From Nostoc sp. S4 (GTDB lineage Bacteria; Cyanobacteriota; Cyanobacteriia; Cyanobacteriales; Nostocaceae): DNA of 64,000 nt. Both the position numbers and the translations under genes were made by a program. Numbering within the stretch: position 1 is the first letter of the stretch; each line of letters begins with the position of its first letter. Location of the stretch: positions 1-64,000 of the forward strand of contig JAQYWR010000006.1 of assembly GCA_029379225.1 (NCBI GenBank), read 5' to 3'. The notes beneath the pieces were generated by a model, which had not been told where the DNA came from, did no database searches, and saw only the letters and a list, made by a program, of their open reading frames with translations. This document shows positions 21,609 through 30,431 of the stretch, piece after piece.

Positions 21609-22090
21609 TACTTTATTAAAGGAATAACTTGGCTTTCAACAAAAAAGTATATAAATACAATTACTAGAAATATTAATAAGACAATATAGGTTTCGTACCA
21701 TCTCCATAAGTTACGAATTCTAGCTGGCTTTCGGAATCCAGGTCGCACCGTCTCATTTAAAAGCTCTACTTCTTCTTTACGATAATCAACCCAAGAAGCT
21801 ACACCAACAACAATAGAAAATATCGAAAATATAGCTGTAATAATCAGTAATCCTAAAAAAGATGTAATTCCTAACTTGGCAATATCAGGTGTGATTTCTA
21901 ATTTTCGCCAACTAACAAAAACTGCAATTCCACCAGTGATAATAGCCGTAGCTAAAGTTTGGAATAAATACATATATTTAAATATATTTTCATTTAAAAA
22001 ATGTATTTGTTGAAGAATATATTTGTACCGTTCTAATTTAAAATCACTTCCTTGATTGTAATCTTGAGTATCTTGATATGGTTCTGTCAT
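21608..22090 (-). CDS. Three-helix membrane protein of unknown function
   Basis: This 160-residue protein has a charged N-terminus with an amphipathic stretch (KLERYKYILQQIHFLNENIF). Helices are predicted by eye at residues about 41-61 (LFQTLATAIITGGIAVFVSW), 72-100 and 132-152 (YIVLLIFLVIVFIYFFVE). A charged loop (WVDYRKEEVELLNE) separates the last two. I do not recognise the family. It is the first gene of the trio and is joined to the NUDIX gene by a TAATG overlap, which ties the two functionally. Small multi-helix membrane proteins of this kind often act as effectors in bacterial immune operons, but nothing in the sequence proves that here. Confidence 0.75.
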   Translation of the reverse strand: MTEPYQDTQDYNQGSDFKLERYKYILQQIHFLNENIFKYMYLFQTLATAIITGGIAVFVSWRKLEITPDIAKLGITSFLGLLIITAIFSIFSIVVGVASWVDYRKEEVELLNETVRPGFRKPARIRNLWRWYETYIVLLIFLVIVFIYFFVESQVIPLIK

Positions 22091-22669
22091 TGAATTTTGT
22101 CCAAACTATAGATTCAAAATTTTCAAGTCATTATGAATATATTATATGAAAGTAAACGGAAAAAATACTTTAAAAATTTGTATTTAATAATTTATTTAAA
22201 TTAATCTTTTGTAAAAAAAGTAGTCATTAATGGCTACTTATAACCTTTGTTAACATGATATACATTTGAAGCTATTTCATCTGTGTTTTTCGTGTGAGTC
22301 TCATTAATTCAAGATTTTACACTCCTCTATAGTGCCAGAATGAAAGTCTGTAAATATATATTTGCAAAATAATATACTCCTAACGATAAGTAGTCGAACA
22401 GAATTAATTACATAATATTATTGCAAATAGAACCTTCACCCTTGGCGTCCCCTTTGGCGTAGTCTTCCATAGGAAAGGGTAGCGGAATATTTGTCCTTGG
22501 TGTTCCGGGAGGGTAGCAATCGCAAAGGCTGATATTGCTTTTCCAAAGGACTATGCTCACAACAATTATAAATATTTTTGTCCATCTACTTAAACGCTAT
22601 AGTCTAAGGTAACTGTTCCAAAACCAGATCAACCCATCCATTCCATAATTTTTAATTTTAAATTTACTT
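22091..22669. other. Gene-free region between the cassette and the SWIM gene
   Basis: This 579-bp region is the divergent space between the minus-strand trio and the plus-strand SWIM gene. It is AT-rich near the trio. At about 22440-22560 there is GC-richer repeat debris (CCCTTGGCGTCCCCTTTGGCG, a type scattered in cyanobacterial intergenes). No coding frame is supported. The right-hand boundary of the presumed cassette should lie here, but I see no clean direct repeat marking it. Confidence 0.45.
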
Positions 22670-23506
22670 ATGACTAATGATACATTACAAGCAAGCCGAG
22701 AATGGTGGTCGCAACAATGGCTAGATTTGCTAGATTCTTATCGCTTTAAAAAGCGTTTGGAACGCGCAAGAAACTATGCACGCCAAGGAAATGTTTTAAG
22801 CATCGAATTTCAAGGTGCAAAAGTATTGGCTAGGGTACAAGGTAGTGAAGTCGAACCTTATAAAGTTTCCCTTTCCCTTGAACCTTTTAGCGATGAACAG
22901 TGGGGTTATGTGATTGAAACAATGTCCCAAAAGGCAATTTTTGCTGCCAAACTATTGGCAGGAGAAATGCCGCAAAATATCGCAGAAGTGTTCACAGCTA
23001 ATGGTCTTTCGTTATTTCCTTTTACCCTTGCTGATGTCAAGAGTAAATGCTCTTGTCCAGATAAAGCAAATCCTTGTAAACATGTTGGTGCAGTATATTA
23101 TCAGTTAGGCGATCGCTTTAGCGAAGACCCGTTTGTATTATTTCAGTTACGGGGACGCACCAAAGAGCAAATTATCAGCGATTTACGCCAGTTACGTAGC
23201 GGAAAAATTGAAGCTGATACCTCACAAACGCCTGATGTTCAACAGTCAATTTCTCACAACAAATATTCGGTAAAAATTGATTCTTTCTGGCAATATAATG
23301 AGCCACTAGAGTCATCTTTGGTAGTCATTGCGCCTTCCAGTAGCGAGACAGTATTAGATGTATTGGGAGCAATTCCCCTAGCTAAGGAAGAGGAAAATGT
23401 AGTAAATTCAACTTCCAGTGATGTGGTCATGAAGTATTTGAATACTATTTACACAGATGTCAGCCAGAAAGCTGTTTTAGCAGCAATGAATGTCGGAGGA
23501 AGTTAA
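22670..23506 (+). CDS. SWIM zinc-finger protein
   Basis: This 278-residue protein has a SWIM zinc finger near residues 124-140 with the C-x-C-x(n)-C-x-H ligands in KCSCPDKANPCKHVGAVYY. The N-terminal half (ARNYARQGNVLSIEFQGAKV, WGYVIETMSQKAIFAAKLLAG) is the typical bacterial SWIM-protein scaffold. Homologues, such as B. subtilis YwqB, are encoded next to a SNF2 ATPase. The partner here is the helicase ending at 17483 on the same strand, so the pair appears split by a 5.2-kb insertion. A HIP1 octamer at about 23108 is the only one seen between 16.7 and 28.8 kb, supporting native origin of this gene. Confidence 0.92.
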   Translation: MTNDTLQASREWWSQQWLDLLDSYRFKKRLERARNYARQGNVLSIEFQGAKVLARVQGSEVEPYKVSLSLEPFSDEQWGYVIETMSQKAIFAAKLLAGEMPQNIAEVFTANGLSLFPFTLADVKSKCSCPDKANPCKHVGAVYYQLGDRFSEDPFVLFQLRGRTKEQIISDLRQLRSGKIEADTSQTPDVQQSISHNKYSVKIDSFWQYNEPLESSLVVIAPSSSETVLDVLGAIPLAKEEENVVNSTSSDVVMKYLNTIYTDVSQKAVLAAMNVGGS

Positions 23507-23690
23507 CCAAATTTGAGATTTCAGATTGAATTAACAAAACAGTAATATTGGCGTCAGTCACCAGAATTCAGAATTTAATTAGAGTGTGACTGGCGGATAG
23601 TCCAGTGGTAGCGAGACACACCGAAGCTACCGCTAATGACTTTCCCAACTTATCCCCCATTAATTGATTCTGAATTCTTCTTTAAAGTTT

Positions 23691-25373
23691 TCAACTCATA
23701 CCCAAGAATTTTCTAATATCTTCTAATTGTTTTAATTGTCTTTGCATTTGCTTCATTAGTTTATCATAATCAACATTATTCTCATCTTGATTATTCTCAT
23801 TGCTATTTATATTAAGATTGTTGAATATTGGATTATAATCTATAGATTGAGACCATGATTCTGGATTAAATAATCCATTATTATTTTCATAGGATGTCAG
23901 AGATTTTGTTGTTTCCGTAAACGTCTGATTGTTTGCAAAACTAGTATCATAATTATTCAAAGTAGAGATATCTGGTTTCAGAGATTTTGCTGTTTCTGTA
24001 CTTGACTGATTGCTTGCAAAACTAATATCGTAATTATTAAAACTAGAGATATCTGATTTTAGAGATTTTGCTGTTTCCGTAAATGTCTTATTGGTGAGAG
24101 AATTAAAATCAGAATTCTTAAAACTAGAAATGTTCTTCTGTGTTAAATATTCTGTTGGTTCTGTAATTACTTGACTTGACAAAGAATTCACATTATAAGT
24201 CTTCAAACTAGATGTTGTACTTTGTGTAGTATTGTCTGCGGTTTCTGTGACAATTTGACGTACTTGGGCATCAGTCAGGTTTGGGTTAGCACTTAGCATC
24301 AGAGCAACTACACCAGCAACGTGAGGAGCAGCCATAGAAGTGCCGCTATAGGTGGCATACTGATTATTCGGAACTGTGGAGTAGATATCCACTCCTGGGG
24401 CTGTAACGTAGCTAATTTGATTTGTTCCAGCGCGGTCAGAGAAATCAGCTAAGTTTTTATTTCTATCTACCGCTCCAACGGCAATTCCTGACTTGTATGC
24501 ATAGCGGGCGGGATAATCTGGTGATGATTCACCGTCATTACCAGCTGCCATAACCACAATCACTCCTTTGCTGCTGGCATAATCAATGGCTGACTCTAGA
24601 GTGCTATTAGAATATTTGCCTCCTAAGCTAAGGTTAATCACATCGGCTCCATTGTCTACAGCGTAGCGAATGCCTTTAGCTATGGAATTATAAGTACCTG
24701 AGCCAGAATCATTCAAAACTTTGACAGGCATGATTTTGGCATCATAGGCAATGCCAGTAACACCGTAGTCATTATTCTCTCCGGCGATCGTGCCAGAAAC
24801 ATGAGTACCATGACCGTTTTTGTCTAAGGTATCGTTGTTGTTATCAGAAAAGTTCCAACCGTAATCATCATCAACGTAGCCATTGCCATCATCATCTATA
24901 CCGTTACCTGCAATTTCTTTGCTATTCGTCCAAATATTATTTTTCAAATCCTCGTGGTTGCGATCGACCCCAGTATCTACAACAGCAACAACAACACCTT
25001 TACCTGTATATCCTTTTGCCCAAACTTCTGGTGCTTTGACAAGGTCAGCTCCCCAATTATTGCCACCAAGGTCGGGAACATCAGCAAAGGTATTTTGACC
25101 AGTAACTTTAGCTACTGCCGCTGCTGCATTAACTAACCCATAACCCGTAGTAGGATTATAATTTCCACTGCTAACAGCACTTTTGTCAATCTTACTTTTT
25201 GAATGATTTTTCTTTAGCAAGTGCATATCAGCATCAGCTGAATTATAGCTACTATGACTACTAATATTCAGATTGTAGTTATCCTTAGTATTAAAGGTAT
25301 CTAATGATGATATAGAAGTTGCATTTAATGTTTTGTTGGCAAATAAATTGTTATTAACATTATCTTTGAGCAT
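23691..25373 (-). CDS. Subtilisin-like S8 serine peptidase with repeat tail
   Basis: This 560-residue protein has a complete catalytic triad: Asp in VAVVDTGVDRNHEDL (near 133), His in GHGTHVSGTIAGE (near 188), Ser in SGTSMAAPHVAGV (near 343). Preceding it is TGYGLVNAAAAVAKVTG and PDLGGNNWGADLVKAPEVWA, typical of cyanobacterial S8 proteins. No classical signal peptide is visible; the first 80 residues are Asn/Ser-rich. After the peptidase domain come about 190 residues that include 27-residue repeats (TETAKSLK...ISSFNNYD), then an acidic C-terminus ending KQLEDIRKFLGMS. It is paralogous to the S8 gene at 27360-28949; the two bracket an RHH/SPFH pair. Confidence 0.92.
   Translation of the reverse strand: MLKDNVNNNLFANKTLNATSISSLDTFNTKDNYNLNISSHSSYNSADADMHLLKKNHSKSKIDKSAVSSGNYNPTTGYGLVNAAAAVAKVTGQNTFADVPDLGGNNWGADLVKAPEVWAKGYTGKGVVVAVVDTGVDRNHEDLKNNIWTNSKEIAGNGIDDDGNGYVDDDYGWNFSDNNNDTLDKNGHGTHVSGTIAGENNDYGVTGIAYDAKIMPVKVLNDSGSGTYNSIAKGIRYAVDNGADVINLSLGGKYSNSTLESAIDYASSKGVIVVMAAGNDGESSPDYPARYAYKSGIAVGAVDRNKNLADFSDRAGTNQISYVTAPGVDIYSTVPNNQYATYSGTSMAAPHVAGVVALMLSANPNLTDAQVRQIVTETADNTTQSTTSSLKTYNVNSLSSQVITEPTEYLTQKNISSFKNSDFNSLTNKTFTETAKSLKSDISSFNNYDISFASNQSSTETAKSLKPDISTLNNYDTSFANNQTFTETTKSLTSYENNNGLFNPESWSQSIDYNPIFNNLNINSNENNQDENNVDYDKLMKQMQRQLKQLEDIRKFLGMS
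23899..24132. repeat. 81-bp direct repeats inside the S8 peptidase gene
   Basis: The block beginning AGAGATTTTG recurs at 23899, 23980 and 24061, an exact 81-bp period. The first two units are close and the third diverges. The period is a multiple of three, so each unit encodes 27 residues and copy number can change without breaking the frame. The repeats lie in the low-complexity tail after the catalytic domain. Confidence 0.75.
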
Positions 25374-25835
25374 GAGTATTTTCTCTCAAAATAGCAATAG
25401 TTTTTGACAGCCTGAAACATTAAAACCTTTTTTCAAAGATTTTAATCTGTGAACAAGCTCCATTGTCAATAATTACTATGTAATTTTAGAAAAAATTGCT
25501 AATTCTACTACAAAAAAGTATTTAACAAAATAGGGATTTTTATCAAGAGTAAAATTATCAATTAAATATTAAGTTTTAATTGCAAAATTATGTTTTGATA
25601 CTTGCAAGGCATGGATACCCCAACTTTACAAAAAAATTGGGGATCTTGTTTCTAACTAATTGTTTAGGACTGGTAGACAGCAGATTTCAACAAGTGTGAA
25701 GTACACTATTTAAGTCTAGTAGGATGGCACAGAGTCTATTCTAATTCTGAATTCTGCTGTAATTATTTTCTTAGTGTTGTAAATTCAAAAACATAGTATC
25801 TCCATATATTCGGTATATAAGTGTTGAATTTATGA
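25374..25835. other. Gene-free AT-rich region between S8 peptidase and RHH gene
   Basis: In these 462 bp I see no supported gene. A hairpin with arms at 25618-25623 (CCCCAA) and 25637-25642 (TTGGGG) could end the SPFH-RHH transcript. The sequence just upstream of 25373 must contain the peptidase promoter. Confidence 0.4.
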
Positions 25836-26039
25836 TTAATCATCCGATTTATCTTGCGTTTGTGTATCCTTCTTGTAGCGTTTAGTATCTTTTTTCCATC
25901 TTCCTGTTTTGCGTGCTGCTTCTGTTAGCAGATACTCAATTTGTGCGTTAACGCTCCTTAAATCGTCAGAAGACCATTTTTCCAGTACTTCATATAATTC
26001 AAGGTCTAAACGTAGTAAAAACCGTTTTTTCTGGCTCAT
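25836..26039 (-). CDS. Small ribbon-helix-helix (Arc-like) DNA-binding protein
   Basis: This 67-residue protein starts [22 protein letters not shown] and continues [21 protein letters not shown]. This is the strand-helix-helix layout of Arc/MetJ-type repressors: a basic strand [10 protein letters not shown] and a second helix with the N-A-Q-I-E-Y-L-L signature. The tail is highly charged ([16 protein letters not shown]). It begins 3 bp after the stop codon of the SPFH gene on the same strand, so the two form an operon. It may autoregulate the operon; that is inference. Confidence 0.8.
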   Translation of the reverse strand: MSQKKRFLLRLDLELYEVLEKWSSDDLRSVNAQIEYLLTEAARKTGRWKKDTKRYKKDTQTQDKSDD

Positions 26040-26042
26040 GTC

Positions 26043-26972
26043 TTAGATGTAAAGGCTGCCAGTGTTAACCACTGGTTGAATGTTTTGTTCTGAGGTTAAG
26101 ACAACCAGCAGATTGTTAATCATAGCGGCTTTGCGTTCATCATCCAAGTCAATAATTTGTTGTTCGCTTATCCGTTTTAGTGCTTCATCAACCATCCCCA
26201 CTGCACTCTCCACAATTTGCCGCCGCGCATCAATCATTGCTTTGGCTTGTTGACGACGCAGCATCATTTGAGCAATTTCCGGAGCATAGGCAAGGTGGGA
26301 AAGTTTTGCTTCTAATACTTCAACTCCTGCAACTTCAAGTCTGGCTTGCAATTCTTTTTGGAGGAAAAGTCCGATTTCATCGGGTACTGCACGCAATGAA
26401 GGAATTGATTGTTCATCAGGTGCGTCATAAGGATAGCGAATTGCTAGAGCGCGTATCGCTGTCTCACTTTGGATGGCGACAAATTGCTCGTAGTCATCAA
26501 CCGCAAATCTAGATTTAGCCGGTTCTACTACTTGCCACACTATTACAGCTGCAATCTCTATTGGGCTGCCTTGAGCATCGTTGACTTTCAATATTTTGCT
26601 GTTAAAGTTGCGAACTCGTAAAGATACTTTGCGTTTATCAGTAAAAGGATTAGTCCACCAAAAGCCTGCTTCTTGCACAGTACCAACATAACGCCCAAAA
26701 AAGACTAGTACTATTGATTGATTTGGCTCAACTGCCAAGAAACCTGACACTGAGGGAATTACTACTACCACAAGTATTGCTCCTAACCATGCACCTATTT
26801 CTCCTAAATCACCAAAATCTCCTACCTTCAAACTTCTGCCTAATATTTCTATTAATTGCTGTATTGTCGCCCAAACCTGCCAACTACCAAAAATCGCTAA
26901 ACCTATAACTATGCTCAAAGCTATGAAGCCATTGACTTTAAATGCCGGAAACTCCCCGATTTGCTGCTTCAT
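26043..26972 (-). CDS. SPFH/Band 7 (stomatin-like) membrane protein
   Basis: This 309-residue protein has two hydrophobic segments near the N-terminus ([38 protein letters not shown]). The Band 7 core follows: [46 protein letters not shown], then [19 protein letters not shown]. The C-terminal helix contains [24 protein letters not shown] proteins form large ring assemblies in membranes and often modulate proteases or microdomains. The RHH gene follows at once. Flanking S8 peptidase genes raise, but do not show, a protease connection. Confidence 0.92.
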   Translation of the reverse strand: MKQQIGEFPAFKVNGFIALSIVIGLAIFGSWQVWATIQQLIEILGRSLKVGDFGDLGEIGAWLGAILVVVVIPSVSGFLAVEPNQSIVLVFFGRYVGTVQEAGFWWTNPFTDKRKVSLRVRNFNSKILKVNDAQGSPIEIAAVIVWQVVEPAKSRFAVDDYEQFVAIQSETAIRALAIRYPYDAPDEQSIPSLRAVPDEIGLFLQKELQARLEVAGVEVLEAKLSHLAYAPEIAQMMLRRQQAKAMIDARRQIVESAVGMVDEALKRISEQQIIDLDDERKAAMINNLLVVLTSEQNIQPVVNTGSLYI

Positions 26973-27028
26973 TATCTATTCCTATAATATTTTTGCTATT
27001 GAAATGATATCAATTTGGTAGCAAAAAA

Positions 27029-27187
27029 GGGCGTTGCTGAGTGGAAATATGAATTTGCCTCACGCAGAGGAGCCACTGCGTTGGGCGGGTTCCCCGACTT
27101 GAAGCAAGTGGCGTCGCGCAGAGTCGCAGAGAGTAAGAGTTGAGAAGAGTTGATTTTTGCATTTCATATTCAAATTCAGCAACGCCC
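27029..27187. repeat. 159-bp MITE-like element with long imperfect terminal inverted repeats
   Basis: GGGCGTTGCTGA at 27029-27040 is mirrored by TCAGCAACGCCC at 27176-27187. The symmetry continues imperfectly outward (A-run versus A-run) and inward (AATATGAATTTG versus CAAATT-type sequence) for about 30 bp. The GGGCGTTGCTGA end resembles ends of some cyanobacterial insertion sequences. No transposase frame is inside, so this is probably a non-autonomous derivative. The internal portion is GC-rich. Confidence 0.65.
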
Positions 27188-27256
27188 AAAAAAGAGTAAC
27201 TTATCAAGTAGGAGGGCTATGCAGATGTCTGCTTTAAGGGGGTATATCTGAAGTTT

Positions 27257-27349
27257 TATAGCAGGAGGCAGGAGACAGGAGGTAAAAACATTGCTCTTGT
27301 TGACATTCACGCTTGTTATTATGTCCTGACCTATATGACTCTAGTTATA
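27257..27349 (+). repeat. TATAGC-ended MITE-like repeat, copy A (93 bp)
   Basis: It starts TATAGCAGGAGGCAGGAG and ends at TTATA after TTATGTCCTG. Aligning with copy D (40896-41002), the first 18 bp, the central ATTCACGCTTGT and ATTATGTCCT blocks, and the spacing of the last 28 bp match; the length difference is in the purine-rich GCAGGAG tract. It lies 10 bp outside the 3' end of an S8 peptidase gene. Confidence 0.65.
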
Positions 27350-27359
27350 TCAAGGATTG

Positions 27360-28949
27360 TTATGCCAGACTATTTCCTGCCGTTGTTGTGACAATCTGAC
27401 GCACTTGCGTATCAGTTAGACCTTTCTTTGCACTTAACATCAAAGCTATTACCCCAGCAACGTGTGGAGTTGCCATAGATGTTCCGTCTCTAAAACCATA
27501 CTCATTGCCTGGAAATGTAGAATAGACATCGACTCCTGGAGCTGTGACGTAGGGAAGTGAATCGGTTCCGGCTTTGTTAGATAAGTAAGCCATCTTTTGA
27601 TACTTATCAACTGCTCCAACAGCCAGCCCCGATTTCTTGGCATAGTAGGCGGGATAAATCGGTTCTGAACCACTAAAATTGCCTGCTGCCATGACAACAA
27701 TTACCCCTTTAGTGGCTGCATATTCAACGGCTGATTCTATATCAGTGTTAGGTTGATCGCTAGTCAGGCTGAGGTTAATAACATTTGCTCCATTGTTCGC
27801 GGCATAACGAATGCCTTGAGCTACTCCACTATCCTCGCCATAGCCATCATCACCCAGAACTTTAATCGGCATAATCTTGGCATCATAAGCAATACCTGTA
27901 ACACCAAAATTATTTTTTACTCCAGCGATGGTGCCAGATACATGGGTGCCATGACTATTTCCATCTAGAGTATTGTTGTTGTTGTTGACAAAGTTCCAGC
28001 CATAAATATCGTCAATATAGCCATTGCCATCATCATCTTTACTATTGCCAGCAATTTCCTTAGTATTCTTCCAGATATTAGATTTCAAGTCTGAGTGATT
28101 GCGATCGACACCAGTATCTACTACAGCGACGGTAACACCCTTACCTGTGTATCCCTTTGCCCAGACTTCCGGAGCTTTAATTGCGTCGGCTCCCCAATCA
28201 TTACCACCAAGGTCAGGAACATTAGCAAAGGTAGTTTGACCAAGAACTTTAGCAACTGCTGCTGCTGCATTAATTAAACCATAGCCATCGGTAGAGTTAT
28301 AAGCAATATTTTTGGTAACAGTAATAGCTTTGGCAGCAATGTTGTTAGTTTCATTGCTTTCGGCAATATCCTTATTGCCATCAGCTTGATACAACAGGTA
28401 ATAACTACCTGCGGCAATGTTATTACTGATGCTGAGTGTAATAGACTGACAACTGTGACTCCCATTATCAATGTTGCTGATGTAGTCGTTGCCCAAGTAG
28501 ATATCTCGATCGCTGAGGGTCTTATCTTTGGAGAGATAAAAATATGTGTAGTTAGAACCTGCATTAGCAGTGCCTTGATTCTTGAGTTGATAGCTAACTT
28601 GAATCTTTTCACCTACTGACCCAACACAGGGATTGACAGCTTTTTGGATTATCAGGTCTGCTTGAACAGCAGCAACAGCGTTTGTCCTTGACATTGCCTG
28701 AGGCATCGCTTGACTAGCATTTTTGTTGTTTTCACTACTCTTGGTATGTTCATCAGTATAGTTGTTACTTCTAAAAGTATCGATTATCTCAGCAGTGTAA
28801 CTACAGCGATCGCTGGCTCTGAAACTATTTACACCACTGACACCAAAGCTAAAGTAATTATTAGAATTATCAAAAGTATTAGATGATATAGAACTAGTTT
28901 TTATATCAAAATTCTCATTATTAGAGTTACGCTCTTTTGGAAAAATCAT
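27360..28949 (-). CDS. Subtilisin-like S8 serine peptidase with CARDB domain
   Basis: This 529-residue protein has a low-complexity N-terminus (residues 1-85), a CARDB-type adhesion domain at about 90-205 (ADLIIQKAVNPC, YTYFYLSKDKTLSDRDIYLG, DIAESNETNNIAAKAITV), then an S8 peptidase domain. The triad is complete: Asp in VAVVDTGVDRNHSDL (near 277), His in SHGTHVSGTIAG (near 333), Ser in DGTSMATPHVAGV (near 490). It stops soon after the catalytic domain (VRQIVTTTAGNSLA), whereas its paralogue at 23691-25373 continues with a 190-residue tail. No signal peptide is evident, so export, if any, would use another route. Confidence 0.92.
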   Translation of the reverse strand: MIFPKERNSNNENFDIKTSSISSNTFDNSNNYFSFGVSGVNSFRASDRCSYTAEIIDTFRSNNYTDEHTKSSENNKNASQAMPQAMSRTNAVAAVQADLIIQKAVNPCVGSVGEKIQVSYQLKNQGTANAGSNYTYFYLSKDKTLSDRDIYLGNDYISNIDNGSHSCQSITLSISNNIAAGSYYLLYQADGNKDIAESNETNNIAAKAITVTKNIAYNSTDGYGLINAAAAVAKVLGQTTFANVPDLGGNDWGADAIKAPEVWAKGYTGKGVTVAVVDTGVDRNHSDLKSNIWKNTKEIAGNSKDDDGNGYIDDIYGWNFVNNNNNTLDGNSHGTHVSGTIAGVKNNFGVTGIAYDAKIMPIKVLGDDGYGEDSGVAQGIRYAANNGANVINLSLTSDQPNTDIESAVEYAATKGVIVVMAAGNFSGSEPIYPAYYAKKSGLAVGAVDKYQKMAYLSNKAGTDSLPYVTAPGVDVYSTFPGNEYGFRDGTSMATPHVAGVIALMLSAKKGLTDTQVRQIVTTTAGNSLA

Positions 28950-29152
28950 TAGCAGTCTCGCCTCACATCTTCAAGTAAATTTGCACTATTTAACTGCTCA
29001 AATCATTTTAATTTAAGAATTTAAATCCGAAAAATATCTTACTATAAGACAGTTACTACAAATACATTTGACTAGAAAATAATATAATTTTGTTAGTAAT
29101 ATCGCAGTTTATAGAATTGACAATTCCGATTCAAATTGGCGATAAAACTTAA

Positions 29153-29758
29153 TTAAGAACGGCTTTTAGTATTTCTGGGTTTAGACCGACGCTTACCACG
29201 ACTTGTAACTTGATGCTTCTTAATTTTGATACTGGGAAGCAACCCACGAATCCCCTGTTTTTGAAACCGTTTGTATGCTGAACCGCTCCAATCGCTAAGA
29301 GAATGACTCATGGCGCCGAGTTCTAAACCCAAGAAAAGGGCGACATATTCAGTATCGTAATCAATGAGCGATCGCCCCACAGTTCTACCCAAATCCTGCC
29401 AAGTGATACTAAGATTCCAGAGCTTTTGGGCAATTGTCAAAGCGAAAATTGCCAAAATAGCTAACAAGCATCCCAAATAAAGCAGGCGTAGCGTCGTACC
29501 AATAATCGGCCCGTGAGATAAAAAAGAACGATGACGCAGACTTTTTTGATAAGGTAACCAAATCCAGCGCAACAAACCCCAGCGTTGGTATTGTACAGAA
29601 TAAATATCTAAATCCGGGCCAAACATCAATCCGCCGAAGAGAAACCCGCCTGCAACCAACAAAGTCGCATTGCTACTGCGAGTCTGCCAAAAAGTTATAC
29701 CCGCCACGAACGGCAGAGCATATAGAGTAATGCGATCGTGCGTCCGACCAGAGGGCAT
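29153..29758 (-). CDS. DUF2227 putative metal-binding membrane protein
   Basis: This 201-residue protein starts MPSGRTHDRITLY and has LFGGLMFGPDLDIYSVQYQR, then LRHRSFLSHGPIIGT and the late GLELGAMSHSLSDW. The conserved histidines and aspartates (T-H-D, P-D-L-D, R-H-R, S-H-G, S-H-S) match the DUF2227 family, which resembles membrane-bound metal-dependent hydrolases. Hydrophobic segments lie at about residues 12-45 and 90-115. It is conserved in cyanobacteria with unknown function. It stands alone on the minus strand. Confidence 0.9.
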   Translation of the reverse strand: MPSGRTHDRITLYALPFVAGITFWQTRSSNATLLVAGGFLFGGLMFGPDLDIYSVQYQRWGLLRWIWLPYQKSLRHRSFLSHGPIIGTTLRLLYLGCLLAILAIFALTIAQKLWNLSITWQDLGRTVGRSLIDYDTEYVALFLGLELGAMSHSLSDWSGSAYKRFQKQGIRGLLPSIKIKKHQVTSRGKRRSKPRNTKSRS

Positions 29759-29932
29759 CTTGAGTCCTGTTAACGATAGCGGGGCGTTAAGCCAGTGCTG
29801 AGTACTGAGAGATTATAAGCTAATACTGTTGGGTTAAACATTTTTTGCTTTTGTATGTATCCTCAAAATTGAAAGTATAACTGGAGACAAGACAGAAAAA
29901 ACATCCAAAGAAACTATCAAATATTAGAGTTG

Positions 29933-30038
29933 TATAGCCGTAGTCACACCCTTTAGGACATTTTGAAAGGATGAATCTCACTAATAGTAGGGTTTTTACC
30001 TCCTGCCTCCTGCCCTCTGCCCCCTGCCTCCTGCTATA
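29933..30038 (-). repeat. TATAGC-ended MITE-like repeat, copy B (106 bp)
   Basis: In inverted orientation to copies A and D: TATAGCCGTAGTCACACCC at the left end, GTTTTTACCTCCTGCCTCC inside, GCTATA at the right end. The left 29 bp align base for base in length with copy C, and TTTAGGACAT is shared. It occupies part of the 452-bp space between the DUF2227 gene and tRNA-Val, which otherwise holds nothing recognisable. Confidence 0.65.
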
Positions 30039-30210
30039 TGTCTGTGTCGTATTTTCTATGTTCTTATCGTGTGATTTATCATACGAGCGTCTAGTTTGAA
30101 AACTTTTGATACCTGCGCTAAGGTGTAAAGCTTGACGTGAAAAAATATTTATCCAAAAACACTAGCGCAATCAGTAATCTTTTGCTATACTAAATAATTG
30201 TGAGACAAAA

Positions 30211-30283
<73 letters not shown>

Positions 30284-30300
30284 TATACTAAAAAACACGA

Positions 30301-30328
30301 AAAGCTGTCCTAAGTAGGCGGCTTTTTT
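30301..30328 (+). terminator. Terminator after tRNA-Val
   Basis: AAAGCTGTCC / GGCGGCTTT-type arms (with G-U pairs) around CTAAGTA are followed by TTTTTT, 18 bp downstream of the tRNA. This is a standard factor-independent terminator layout. Confidence 0.7.
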
Positions 30329-30431
30329 AATGGAGCTATAATTTGAGTGCTGCGATTTGCAGTAATATTATTGTGCCAAATTACCGCAAATTACCGGAAA
30401 TCACAGAGTAACTTTAGCTCAGATTTAGCAC

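Noticed and set aside
17484..22669. Direct repeats marking the edges of the putative insertion
   Set aside because: I compared both flanks by eye and found no convincing matching pair.
27010..27207. 65-residue minus-strand open frame
   Set aside because: It is the read-through of the 159-bp inverted-repeat element.
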